64,000 nucleotides of DNA from Cryptomeria japonica (lineage: Eukaryota > Streptophyta > Pinopsida > Cupressales > Cupressaceae): the NCBI RefSeq assembly GCF_030272615.1, contig NC_081409.1, forward strand, positions 244,987,502 through 245,051,501, written 5' to 3'. The translations under genes and the position numbers were made by a program. Position 1 is the first letter of the stretch; each line of letters begins with the position of its first letter. A model generated the notes under the pieces. The model was given only the letters and a program-made list of their open reading frames with translations. It was not told the DNA's origin and did not search any database. Positions 1 to 9,735 of this stretch are shown in pieces.

Positions 1-1905
1 TTCTCCTTAGATTAACTTTTTTTTAATAAAGCGTTTCTTTATTGATTTTTAATTAAAAAAAATTAATAGGTTTTAAATAAATGTTTTTATTAACTTTTAA
101 TTAAGTTTTTAAAAACAAAATTTTCATTTAGTAAGTCAAATTGGGGACAATTTTTTTTTTTTGTCTACCATACCTGTTTACAGCGTCTCCAACCGACAGT
201 CAAGGGAAGGGTGGGGGAGGGGGGGGGGTTCAGTTTGCTCCTTCATATCTCTTGGCACTATCCCAATCAGAGGCATCTTCATTTGTGGTCTTCAATAGGG
301 CATCTTTTTGGTGACGCCATCTTCATGTTTCCATATTTGCACTATACCATGATGTATGCTCTTGCATGAGCAATGTTGTACTCGCACTATTATAAAGTGC
401 TACACCTCCTTGCACTTTGTCATTATTGACCTATTTGATGTAATCCTTCTGTACTTAGATTAGGAATATCCATGTGATACTTTTATTCTCTTGTTGAGAA
501 GGAATTTGGATCAAGTACATCTAGCGAAAAGAAGAAAAACCTTACAAAGAAACCAAGGGCCTCCATGAATAACAAGTCTAGTGTAGTCCTCTAAGGATTG
601 AAAGGAGAAAAAAAGGAAACCATTCATCAAGATCATCACACATAACATACCAATAAATAACTTGGAGCCCATTTGTGAATAAAATTAATGTTTGGTTTGT
701 AAGATAAGGATCTCCTAATAAGGGTAGAGTGTGAATTCACAAAAGCTTCATGCAAGATAGGAAAATAACTCAACATTCACGTCTCAAGAAGAAATATCCA
801 ACAATTCATCATCGCCACATTTGTTCCAAGGGAATTCCTTGTTTTCATCTTCTATATTTGATTCTACATTGCCCTCCTCCCATTCCATTTCAAATCTTCC
901 ACCTCTGCTTTTCTCTTAACTATGACTTGTTGTTCAAAATATTGATAGTTGTAATGATTGATCATTGCTGGGCAATTGATCATCATAATATTTCCATGTA
1001 GTTAGCCAAATGACATAAAACTATTTATAAATATTGAAAACCATGCAAACGATATTTTAGTGAAGATTATTATAATATGATATAAACGAAGTTTCATATA
1101 TTTATTAAAGGAGAGTAACAAGTGGACAAAAATAGTTAAAAAAAAAAGAAGAGTCGTCCTAATATTTGTTATTATCCACAAAGATACTTGACTACAACTT
1201 TAGTTGTGTTGTAAGTTGCCTATACCTTTATATATTAATTGTTGTATAGGGTTGCAATGACATTAAATTCTTAGGTCTTTACATCGATGATACTATGATT
1301 GTATAATTTATATTTTACTTGATCTTAAATTATATGAGGGTGATGTTACTATACTATATTTCTAACTTGATATTTATTGCATTATTAGTAAGAAACTATA
1401 CAAAATTTGATTTAACTATGAGAAATTATACTATAATTGACTACATTTTAAATGTGAAGTCATTATGTTGATTTATGACAAGTTCACTATAATAATGTAT
1501 ATTTTTGTAGTGAGTAGTATGCATTTATACTTCTACAATGAAAATTAGTATGGGCACTATGTCCTTTATGAAAATTTTATGCTTTCGTAACTTTATTATA
1601 GGGATATATGTGCATTGTAGATTCCCTTATTTATGGAATATTGCTTGAGATAATATCCTAAAAGAATGCCAATATACTTAAAATATTGAAATGTTATTAT
1701 TCATGATCAAATTTGAAAGTTTTGAATCATTGTACAAAATTAAGTGGTTATCTAGCTAAAGGCAACTGAAGTATAATACCCTTTTTAATTTTATGATTTC
1801 TATTAATTGATGTCATTATAGTTGTCTATCATTAAAACTATGTTTATTAGTAAACTTAGGAGATCATTTTCCTCAAAACTATCTATTATTGTGTAGAATT
1901 AAACT
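1..1905. other. AT-rich intergenic DNA, nothing recognised
   Basis: Apart from the G-rich run near 204-228 I see no gene, element end or clear repeat here. The only longer open frame (750-1001, plus) has no recognisable motif and a composition expected by chance. Confidence 0.6.
204..228 (+). other. G-run, potential G-quadruplex
   Basis: Four or more runs of at least three G separated by one- or two-base spacers end in a block of ten or more G. This fits the usual G3+N1-7 quadruplex pattern. It is isolated in AT-rich sequence. Whether it folds or has a role cannot be told from sequence. Confidence 0.5.
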
Positions 1906-1910
1906 AGCAC

Positions 1911-2020
1911 TTGCACCAAAAGAGGTGCAATATAACTAAACTAATATATTGGAGGGTACAAATCGAAGAAATAATGATAATAATTTATAATATGTCATGG
2001 TAAACATAAATCAATTGTAA
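1911..2020 (+). repeat. Dispersed repeat, copy 1 (TTGCACC...GGTGCAA)
   Basis: It opens with a small hairpin, TTGCACCAAAAGAGGTGCAA, and continues with blocks such as ATAATGATAATAATTTATA and TATGTCATGGTAAA. The same order of blocks occurs at 5607-5730, so the two are copies of one AT-rich dispersed repeat. No coding capacity is visible. Confidence 0.6.
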
Positions 2021-2511
2021 CCCTAATTCCATAGTAACCTTATCCCCAAGCTTAATCCTAGAATGGTAATCCTATACTTCAATCCTAAAACTAACTCTAA
2101 CCCTAATTGAACCTTAGACTTATTTTTAACCAATTGTTAACACTTAAGCTAAACTTAAATCCGACCCTAATTACAATTAAAAGATGATACATATTATTTA
2201 ATTTTAGTATATTTTTTTTAATATTAACATCATATTGAGTATTGTAATTTAATTCATAAAAGATGGTATTCCACATATTGTAATAAAATAATTTTATAAA
2301 AACATTATTCAATTTTCATTGAAAAATAAATTTTAAATAATATTTTTAAAATAATAATATTTAGAGCCATATTTCATTATAATAGAATTACAACTATTAT
2401 TAATTTGTTTACGTTTATATAAGAAGATAATAGTTATATACTTTAACAGATTTCGATATAATAGAATTATAACTATTATTAAAATTTACTTTTCTAAACT
2501 AAATTTGGTTA
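2021..2511. other. AT-rich DNA with scattered AACCCTAA motifs
   Basis: Short AACCCTAA-like words recur near 2019, 2098, 2161 and, beyond the MITE, near 2789 and 3308. They resemble plant telomere repeats but never occur in tandem, so no telomeric origin is claimed. Nothing else is recognised. Confidence 0.4.
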
Positions 2512-2671
2512 AGTTTATATGGATGCATCTATTCTTGCTCCAAAACGGGAGTACGAGTTGCACGTTTTACACCGTCGATTTGCAATAAACGGCTGCGATT
2601 GACTAACACATCGCTATCACGCTGTACAAAAGGTCTGTTTTGGAGCCAGAATAGCTTCAGCCAGTTTATAT
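2512..2671. mobile_element. Mutator-type MITE with 9-bp target duplication
   Basis: The element proper is 2521-2662 (142 bp). Its ends are imperfect inverted repeats of 26 bp with four mismatches, starting GGATGCAT on the left and ending CTTCAGCC on the right, both sharing CTATTCT.GCTCCAAAAC. It is flanked by the perfect 9-bp direct repeat AGTTTATAT (2512-2520 and 2663-2671). A 9-bp duplication is typical of Mutator-like elements. The interior is GC-richer than the surroundings and too short to code for a transposase, so it is non-autonomous. Confidence 0.85.
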
Positions 2672-3432
2672 CAAGAAGCTAATAATTATATACTTTCAAA
2701 TTTTAAAATAATTGTACATTGTTTATTATCTTATCTATCTTAAAATTTTAAACAACCCCTGAACCTCACCTTAAGCTAACTTAATCCGAACCCTAACTAC
2801 ATACTATTTAATTTTGATATATAATATTTATTATTTAGCTGATAGACTTATTTGGTGGGAAGTCCCACCGATTTCATCTATTGTTTGGTGCCCGAGAATA
2901 AAAGCCCGATCAAAACTTGTCGGAAAATCTCGTAATACTTCACCTATATCGCATGGCAAGGCCATTGGTTGGAATTTCAAGGTTTTTAATTTTTTTATTT
3001 ATTAAGAAATCTTACCTTTAAATATATTCTCGTAAGGATTTTAACTTTGAAGGCAGTTTTTGACTTGTTATGCACTTCCATTAGCATGTTTATCACTTTG
3101 GATTCCTAGATAAATTGGGATCATGAGAGAGAGTTAATTTAAATATAAAGAACACTAATAAATATCTTTTAAAAAGTATATGTTCTATTTTAATATTATT
3201 TTTAAATTTTTTTTCTTTAATATTTTTTTTTCTTCTAGTTTTTTAACAATTACTTGTGTGTATATATATACATACACTTAAGTAATTCATAATCCTTACA
3301 TAGCCTAACCTTAACCCTATTTCTAATTGATCTTTGAAAAATTATTATTATTATAATATTATATTAATATTTATTATAGTATATTAAATCATACTATAAC
3401 CTTGACCTTATATTAATTATATTATATTATAA
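2672..3432. other. AT-rich DNA, nothing recognised
   Basis: A short open frame at 2814-3005 has no recognisable motif. The rest is AT-rich low-complexity sequence. Confidence 0.5.
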
Positions 3433-3615
3433 CTAGCTTACATATATTTGATTTTAATTACATATATATATAATACACTGAGAGATATCTTCTCGAGGTG
3501 CCTATTAGAGTTCGGGGTACATGATAAAAATAGGCGCCTTGAGAAGGATATCTCTCAGCATATTATGTGTGTGTGTGTGTGTGTGTGTGATTAAAATCAA
3601 ATATATGTAAGCTAG
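3433..3615. mobile_element. Foldback element with long inverted arms
   Basis: The left arm begins CTAGCTTACATATATTTG and the right arm ends with its reverse complement. Further in, CTGAGAGATATC..TTCTC.AGG.GCCTAT pairs with the matching block at about 3531-3557. Each arm is about 75 bp, leaving a short unpaired centre. The right arm contains a (GT)n run where the left has (AT)n. No clear target duplication was found, so the family is undetermined; a foldback MITE fits best. Confidence 0.75.
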
Positions 3616-3639
3616 TAGTAGGGCGCAACATGGGAAACA

Positions 3640-4440
3640 ATAAAACAATTCAAAATAGAACTATATAATATTATGCAAGTAACATATCACTTATTCATTG
3701 TTGTTCCCTAACAGTTGCAGCAGATTAAATCCCTTAATCGGGTAGGTCCTAACAGGCCTTAAACATTTAAGTCCCCTAACAGGGCAGCTCTCAAAAGAGT
3801 GTTAAATCCTTTCACGAGGTTGATCCTAACAGATCATCAAGCTCCTAATAGGGCTGCTAGGCAAATCCCTTAACCGGGTGACTCCTAAAAGGGTTTGCTC
3901 TTAACATGGTATATTGTAAGCTCCTAACAAGGTGTACTTCAAAAGAGTACAAATATTTGTGGGTGCCAACTCCCACAGTGGTTTTTCCCTATTTGGGTTT
4001 CCACGTCAAAAATTATGGTGTTCATGTGTGGAATACTTTTCAAGTGATGTTCTTGTTTATGTTTCCTTTCATGCATTATTTCTGAGTACACCGATTATGA
4101 TGTTTTATTAGAGGTTTATCAAAGGTTACCGGTATTGATAAGAGTTTGTAGTGAAAGTGTTTTGATCTAATTGATGAGGGTAATGAGTTGGTAAATGATC
4201 AAATCTATATGATTGCTTAAGTGGTGAAAGAATTGATAGATGTGGTAAAAGATTTGATTAATGTGTTAAGAAAATATGATAAAGAGGTTGTTAGATCTGA
4301 TAAAAGCAGTTGAGACATTCTGATAAATGATTTTAGATTTGATATAAGTTTGTTTTGGGGTTTAAAGTTTCAATTGGTCTTAATACCGATTGACCCCCCC
4401 CTCTTAGTATTAACAAGATCCTTGTAGGATTAACACGTAT
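3640..4440 (+). mobile_element. Decayed copia-type LTR fragment
   Basis: The stretch shares the word order of the 3' half of the copia LTRs at 33.1-34.7 and 39.3-40.8 kb: short CCCTTAACCGGGT and CCTAACAGG hairpins, then CCCACAGTGGTTTTTCCC, TATTTGGGTTTCCACG, and a C-run followed by CTCTTAGTATTAACA where those LTRs have CTCTCATCT...AACA. The 5' half and the internal region are absent. It is an old relative of the same family rather than a close copy. Confidence 0.75.
3729..3950 (+). repeat. TAAC-loop mini-hairpin array (remnant LTR)
   Basis: Successive short stems enclose six-base loops of the CTAACA or TTAACC type, for example CCCCTAACAGGG, GATCCTAACAGATC, CCCTTAACCGGG and GTACTTCAAAAGAGTAC. 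Several stems differ from those in the intact LTRs but still pair. Confidence 0.65.
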
Positions 4441-4980
4441 AATGCTTTCCATCCCCCTCGGATCCTTTTTGCTCTACATGTTTCCCAGTTGTGTTTATTG
4501 TGGAAGTCCATGCCAAGGTACTTATATTCATTGGCCATTTGTAAGAGGTTGCCCTAAAAAAATAAATCTCTATGGACTTTCTTTCTCTTCAAGGTAAAGA
4601 TCATGACCTTGGTTTTGTTAGTGTTCACCTACATCCCCACCTCATGGCAAAAATGTTTTAGAGCCTTAAAGTGTTATTTCAAATCTTGTGTTGTTTTTGC
4701 CTTTAAAATAAGATCATTAGTGTATAGAAGCAACTTTATTACATAATTGGACAATTGAACTCCTCCACCATCAAACTTGTCTATCCATTCAGACTCTAAC
4801 TTGTCAATGTATATCCCAAATAGAGTGGGAGATAATGGGCAGCCCTGATTGATCCTAATGTTACTTCTGAAGCATTCCAAAAATTCATGTTTGGTTTGTA
4901 TCTTAGCCTAGACTTGGTTATATAATCTATGAACAACAACTTTGTATTGTTTTGGAATTTCCAACTCTTCTATTCTACTT
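4441..4980 (-). pseudogene. LINE reverse transcriptase fragment, non-L1-like lineage
   Basis: Minus-strand translation in one frame gives RT blocks: VVVHRLYNQV, then INQGCPLSPTLFGIYID, then LLYTNDLIL at the active-site position, VNTNKTKVMIF, and finally EYKYLGMDFHNKHNWETC. In-frame stops lie between blocks and the catalytic YADD-type motif reads YTND, so it is dead. The other LINEs here have the L1-type QGDPLSP block; this one has QGCPLSPTLFG with a YKYLG motif, so it belongs to another non-LTR lineage that I cannot name with certainty. Only about 180 codons remain and no ends are visible. Confidence 0.8.
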
Positions 4981-5540
4981 GCAAAGGCGTATAGAGTAGT
5001 GCATGGTAAACAATGGGTCGGAAAATGGTAGTGCATGGGTAAACAATGTTGCATAGGCATACAAAGTATGTGCACAAGTAAATAGGGGTGGGAAAATGAT
5101 TGTGCATAGGTAGGTAGATTTTACAATTAAAATTTTAGAGCTTAAAAAAAAGTGGTTAGAATTATGCATTATGTCTATAAAAAGATAAATAATTGATAAT
5201 GTTTTAGACTCTAAAATTTAGTGTATAAGACTCAAATGGATTTAGCCAATCATATGATAAAAAATAAAATTCATAAATTATAAACTTAAAAAACTATATT
5301 TAGACTATAGAAAATGTAAAATTTATAGCAAAATAAATAAATAAATAAATTATAATTGATTCAATTGATTTTATTTAATTTAAAATAAAAGTTGTCAACT
5401 CATTGTAATAGTAGTTGCGAATTTCACGAGTACTAACAAACTAAAATAGCATATTTATTTCACCTTTTTCATTTTCCGACTAAGGAAATAAACTACAATT
5501 AGACTATAGAATATAAAATTTATAATAAAATAAAACTAGC
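4981..5540. other. AT-rich DNA, nothing recognised
   Basis: Local echoes of GTGCATGG.TAAACAATG occur between 4985 and 5070, a weak tandem pattern. The minus-strand open frame across 4975-5169 is just the translation of this repeat. Confidence 0.4.
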
Positions 5541-5595
5541 ATATATATCTTTAAAAAATCTATATTCTTTATATAGATTTTTTAAAGATATATAT
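5541..5595. repeat. 24-bp perfect inverted repeat
   Basis: The arms at 5541-5564 and 5572-5595 (ATATATATCTTTAAAAAATC... and its complement) pair perfectly around a seven-base loop. It lies just before the second copy of the TTGCACC repeat. Confidence 0.8.
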
Positions 5596-5606
5596 GATAG
5601 TTATGG

Positions 5607-5730
5607 TTGCACCAAAAGGAGGTGCAAGGGTTACACCGATAGTAAAATATAGTTAAATAATATATTTGGAAGAACTAAATTTAAAAGTGATAATAATTTA
5701 TAGTATGTCATAGTAAATCTAAATCATTTA
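5607..5730 (+). repeat. Dispersed repeat, copy 2 (TTGCACC...GGTGCAA)
   Basis: Second copy of the repeat at 1911-2020, with the same opening hairpin (TTGCACCAAAAGGAGGTGCAA, one base longer) and the same later blocks, GTGATAATAATTTATAGTATG and TAGTAAATCTAAATCA. Confidence 0.6.
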
Positions 5731-5891
5731 ATATACTTAATAAAATGATCATTTAATATATTCAATAAAATGTGAAGATTTGTGGAAGATTCAGTGTCCA
5801 ATAGAATATTAAAATAATATTATAAAAAATCCTAAATAATATAATATTATTAAAAACCCTAAATAATTTATAGGAAGATATGGTTTAGAAT

Positions 5892-6049
5892 AATATGATA
5901 TTAAAATCTAAGGAGGCATTATTTTGAGAAAAATAGAATGAAAGTAATAACCCACTAAATTAAAAACCATAATATGATATTAAAATCTAAGGATGCATTA
6001 TTTTGAGAAAAATAGAATGAAAGTAATATCTCAATAAATTAAACTTAGA
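5892..6049 (+). repeat. Tandem duplication, 79-bp period
   Basis: The block AATATGATATTAAAATCTAA...GAAAGTAATA occurs at 5892-5970 and again at 5971-6049 with few differences. Confidence 0.8.
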
Positions 6050-7276
6050 GTAAATATAATGGAATGTAGAATAATTTCAACACATAAAATAAAATAACAA
6101 GATATGTAGATTTTTTTTTTCTATTTTAAGAATGTAACAAATAATTTAGAATGAGTGGATGAAAATTTAAGTGAAGAGTATTCTTTTCACAAATAATAAT
6201 TCAGATTTGTTTTTATTATCATTTTTCTTTGTGGAGGAAGTAAAAATAGAAAAATATGAATCATCCATAGATCAAAGTTGGTTGACTAAATGTTCATAAA
6301 TAAACTATTTTACAAATCAATACAATTTAAAATTATTAAATATGTTTCCACAATACTAATTACATCTTTACAAACACAATAAGATCTAATATAAAATAAA
6401 AATAATATAAAAAAACATAGTTAAAATGACATAATTAAAAATAAGCACATTAAAAGATGATGTGTGTATATAGGAAATAAATGTTAAAATTCTATTATAG
6501 ATTTAATGAATGTTTTTATTAAAAAAAATAATAATAATCTTAAATTTATTATTTCTATAAATATCCATTTATTTTTATAATTTTATCATTATCTATTTTT
6601 TAAATTTTAATAATATTTTAAAACTATATAACTATATGTTTAAAAGCATTTCTCTCAAACAAACAAAAAAATTAAAAAATTAAAAAATAAAATAATAATA
6701 ACAATAATAATTGCTAAATCTATATTAAACAAAATAAATAAAATGAATCACAAATCAAATCAATATTTAAAATTTTAAAAATAAATAACTAAATGAGTAA
6801 TTTTATTCAATTATTATAACTGGCAACAATATAAAGGGATATAGTGGTTGTTTCTTCTGCGAATGTGTCACCGCGGACACATTAAAATATAGGAAAAACA
6901 TAATGACGAAAGCAAGGATTTCAACATCATTGAAACATCTATTTTCCGGCACACTATTTTCTTCAGGCGTGAGACAACTTTTTCGAGAAGAAGTAGTGTG
7001 ACAAGTCCACTTATAACAAAAGCTTATCGGCTAATTAAGAAAAAAAATTTGGTTGATAAACAATTAAAATATATATATTTAAATATTATTAATTAGAATC
7101 GAATATGCAAAAAAGAGAAAATCTCTCTTTTTTTATTATCTTATTTTCATAAGAATATCTTTTAACATTTTTTTATCAAGATATTCTATTTTTTAATAAT
7201 TTCAAAAAAGAAACAAAAATTTATTTTAATTATTTACGTTTTTATTAAAATACAAATAATAATTAAAATATTAAAA
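6050..7276. other. AT-rich DNA, partly old repeat
   Basis: No gene is seen. A hairpin AATGTGTC...GACACATT lies at about 6862-6883. From about 7110 the sequence matches the AT-rich repeat at 18.1-18.3 and 48.0-48.2 kb (shared ATTTTAATTATTTACGT), and the LINE-A insertion interrupts that repeat. Confidence 0.5.
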
Positions 7277-7294
7277 TTAATTTAATTTATAATT

Positions 7295-9096
7295 TTTTTT
7301 TTGTTTTTTTTGATCGATAAAAGGCCATAGCCAACATTTTATTATTTTTATGAAAATATTACATCTCCATTCAGTGTGGGCACCGGTAGGAAAGAATGGA
7401 GATAAGAAAACCTCCGGTCTCGCCCAGATCCCTTCTGGAATCAGAAATTATAAATAACTGTACATTTTTACAAATCCTCATCTGAGGATGTAGGTAGACA
7501 TAATAAGACATTTAAGATTCTATCCGTACATAATATCATTCAGCACTTTCCGGCTGGATCCATCTTCTCATATATGGCTAATCCACAAATGCTTTGATCA
7601 TAAACTTTGTCCTGTTTCCCGAATCTGCAAAATCTTAGCGACATACTTTGCCAGATTGTTAGTAGCATAGTAAACTTAATAAATTGCATCGATCATTCAA
7701 AGAATAATAACATCTTTCAAATAATGTAAGAGGATTATAGCCTGGATACCCCTTAGCTTGAAACCATCCTACCCCTTTGGGTTTCAAATTAAGAGATTAT
7801 CCAGGCTACAATTCTGCCTACAGCTGGAAAGAATCAATTTCTATCAGATTCTTAAATACATTAAATTCTGCAAAAATCAGTTCTCCAAAACCTGATCATA
7901 AAAAATAAATATTTTCTTATGCATATGTCTATGTCTTTAAATGCCAATATGCACAATAATCTATCATTGAAACTGCCATGATCCTGAGAATATACAGATG
8001 CACATAGAAAAAAATAGGCCTGGGAAAAGAAGTGAAATCACAGAAGAACCGAGAAATGGACCAGAGATTTATTGTAAATAAAACCAACTAAAATCTGAAT
8101 CCATATCTAAATCTTGGATTACCTCTACTGCCCTCCTCAAAACCTCACCATAAATCTGTCACCCATACCTCAATCATTTGAAAGAACCCGAAAGAACCCC
8201 TCACGAAGGATCCAGGATACCTCAAAATCAAGTTGTGTTGGATGCTAAGCAATTCTGAAACAACCTCTACTGACATGCAAACATCGAGACAGAAACCATC
8301 ATTAACTGTCCCATTTTAAAACAAGGTTGATAACCTCAGTTAGAGTTGTTACCAGCTCTAACCGATATGTAGGAACTAGAGAACCAAGTGTTAAAAAACC
8401 AGTAACCATGGCTCAAGGACATAACACCTGGCAGACCCAGCTTATCATTACAAGAAGAGATTTAATTTGCATTGAATTCTATCCCTTCGCTGTCCAGGGC
8501 AGACTTATCACCGTTTACATGCATTGGAGGAATAACCTGCAGGAGTCAGAACAGAGAAACCAGACATTTACCAATCACCTCTTAACACGACTGAAACACC
8601 CCTGGCACCTACCCACCGAATGGTAGTCAAGGACTCGGAAATTAGAAATCAAGCATATATTAAGGTTCAGATATAGATATATATAAATATATATATATAT
8701 TTATATATATACATACTCATATATATATAGATTCTGTATATATATATGTATATATGCGTGTGTGTGATTATGAAGTTTTCTAATTACACCCACACATACA
8801 CACACATATACATATATATATGAGGAAATATATATATGTATATATATACTATTGTATATATATACACATATCTATATATATGGACATATATATATATATG
8901 TATATATTTATAAATATAAGAACCATCCGATGAGAATGGGACTGTCTATGAATATATACACACATATATATATATATATCCATGTGAGAACATATATATA
9001 TATATATGTGTGTATATATATATGTATATATATATATCGAAATCTTAGTATACCAAAATGTTGAAGTAAGGAGACTGTGGCCACCCTTCCTAGAGT
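7295..9096 (-). other. LINE-A 3' UTR and poly(A) tail
   Basis: This stretch lies downstream of the RNase H stop in transcript sense. It ends in the poly(A) tail preceded by a GGCCTTTTATCGATCA-type end. About 1.8 kb without a sense open frame is long for a plant LINE 3' UTR. The plus-strand open frame at 8327-8626 is antisense and lacks motifs. An expanded TA-rich microsatellite accounts for part of the length. Confidence 0.7.
8670..9045. repeat. TA/CA-rich microsatellite inside LINE-A
   Basis: Interrupted runs of (TA)n and (CA)n cover most of 375 bp. Small open frames here on the plus strand, rich in Tyr, Ile and His, are translations of the repeat. Confidence 0.85.
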
Positions 9097-9735
9097 TTAT
9101 AAATGAGGAACAAGGAGAGGATTTGGAGAGGAGTGATATGAAGGGGTATTGCGGACATCACCTAAAATATCCATGGGGCAATCCATTCTAAAGACATACG
9201 AATTACCATCTGCCCCTAAATTGGCTAACTTGTCTGCAATAGTGTTGCCTTCCCTATAAATATGATTGACCGAAGTTTCCTCAAAGTATTTGATCAAGTC
9301 CAAAATACTTTTTAGTTCCGCTTGCAATTTCCAGTTTGACACTACCCTAGTCCTGACTGCATTTATAGTTAACGATGAATCCCCCTCAATTTCCAGATAT
9401 TTTATCCCAAGTGATTTGGCTAAAATCAATCCCTCCCGTAACGCTGAGAACTCAGCCATGTTATTCGAGGCCCAGCCAATAGGCTTATTAATGCTAGCAA
9501 TTAGTACATTGTTATCTTGGTGAATTGCACACCCTATACCTGCTATACCAGGATTTCCACGAGAGGCACCATCGAAATTAAGCTTAGCCCAGCCCTTTCG
9601 GGGGGGAGTCCACTTTGTTAGCTTCCTTTCTATCTCAGCCTGTTCACCTCCACTTCCCATAAACGGGGGAATTATCAAACCCATCCATTTAGATCGAAGA
9701 ACCTCATCCCATCTGGTTAAATTATTAGTCTTTCC
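9097..9735 (-). pseudogene. LINE-A RNase H domain, behind an amber codon
   Basis: This is the C-terminal continuation of ORF2, in the same frame but after a TAG at 9736-9738. It is an RNase H-like domain that would degrade the RNA strand of the RNA/cDNA hybrid. The acidic residues expected for the family are all present: Asp in NFDGASRGNPG, Glu in NNMAEFSALREG, Asp in EGDSS, and Asp in REGNTIADKLANLG. The domain looks intact, and its only defect is separation from RT by the stop. It could be reached only by readthrough. Confidence 0.9.

Noticed and set aside
750-1001. 83-codon open frame
   Set aside because: No motif, no homologue recognised, and length expected by chance.
2010-3330. Interstitial telomere repeat
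   Set aside because: AACCCTAA words are scattered, never tandem, and flanked by unrelated sequence.
4975-5169. 64-codon minus-strand frame rich in Thr, Leu and His
   Set aside because: It arises from a weak local direct repeat, not from a gene.
8327-8626. 99-codon plus-strand open frame
   Set aside because: It is antisense within the LINE-A 3' UTR and shows no recognisable motif.
8852-9191. Tyr/Ile-rich small open frames
   Set aside because: They are translations of the TA/CA microsatellite.
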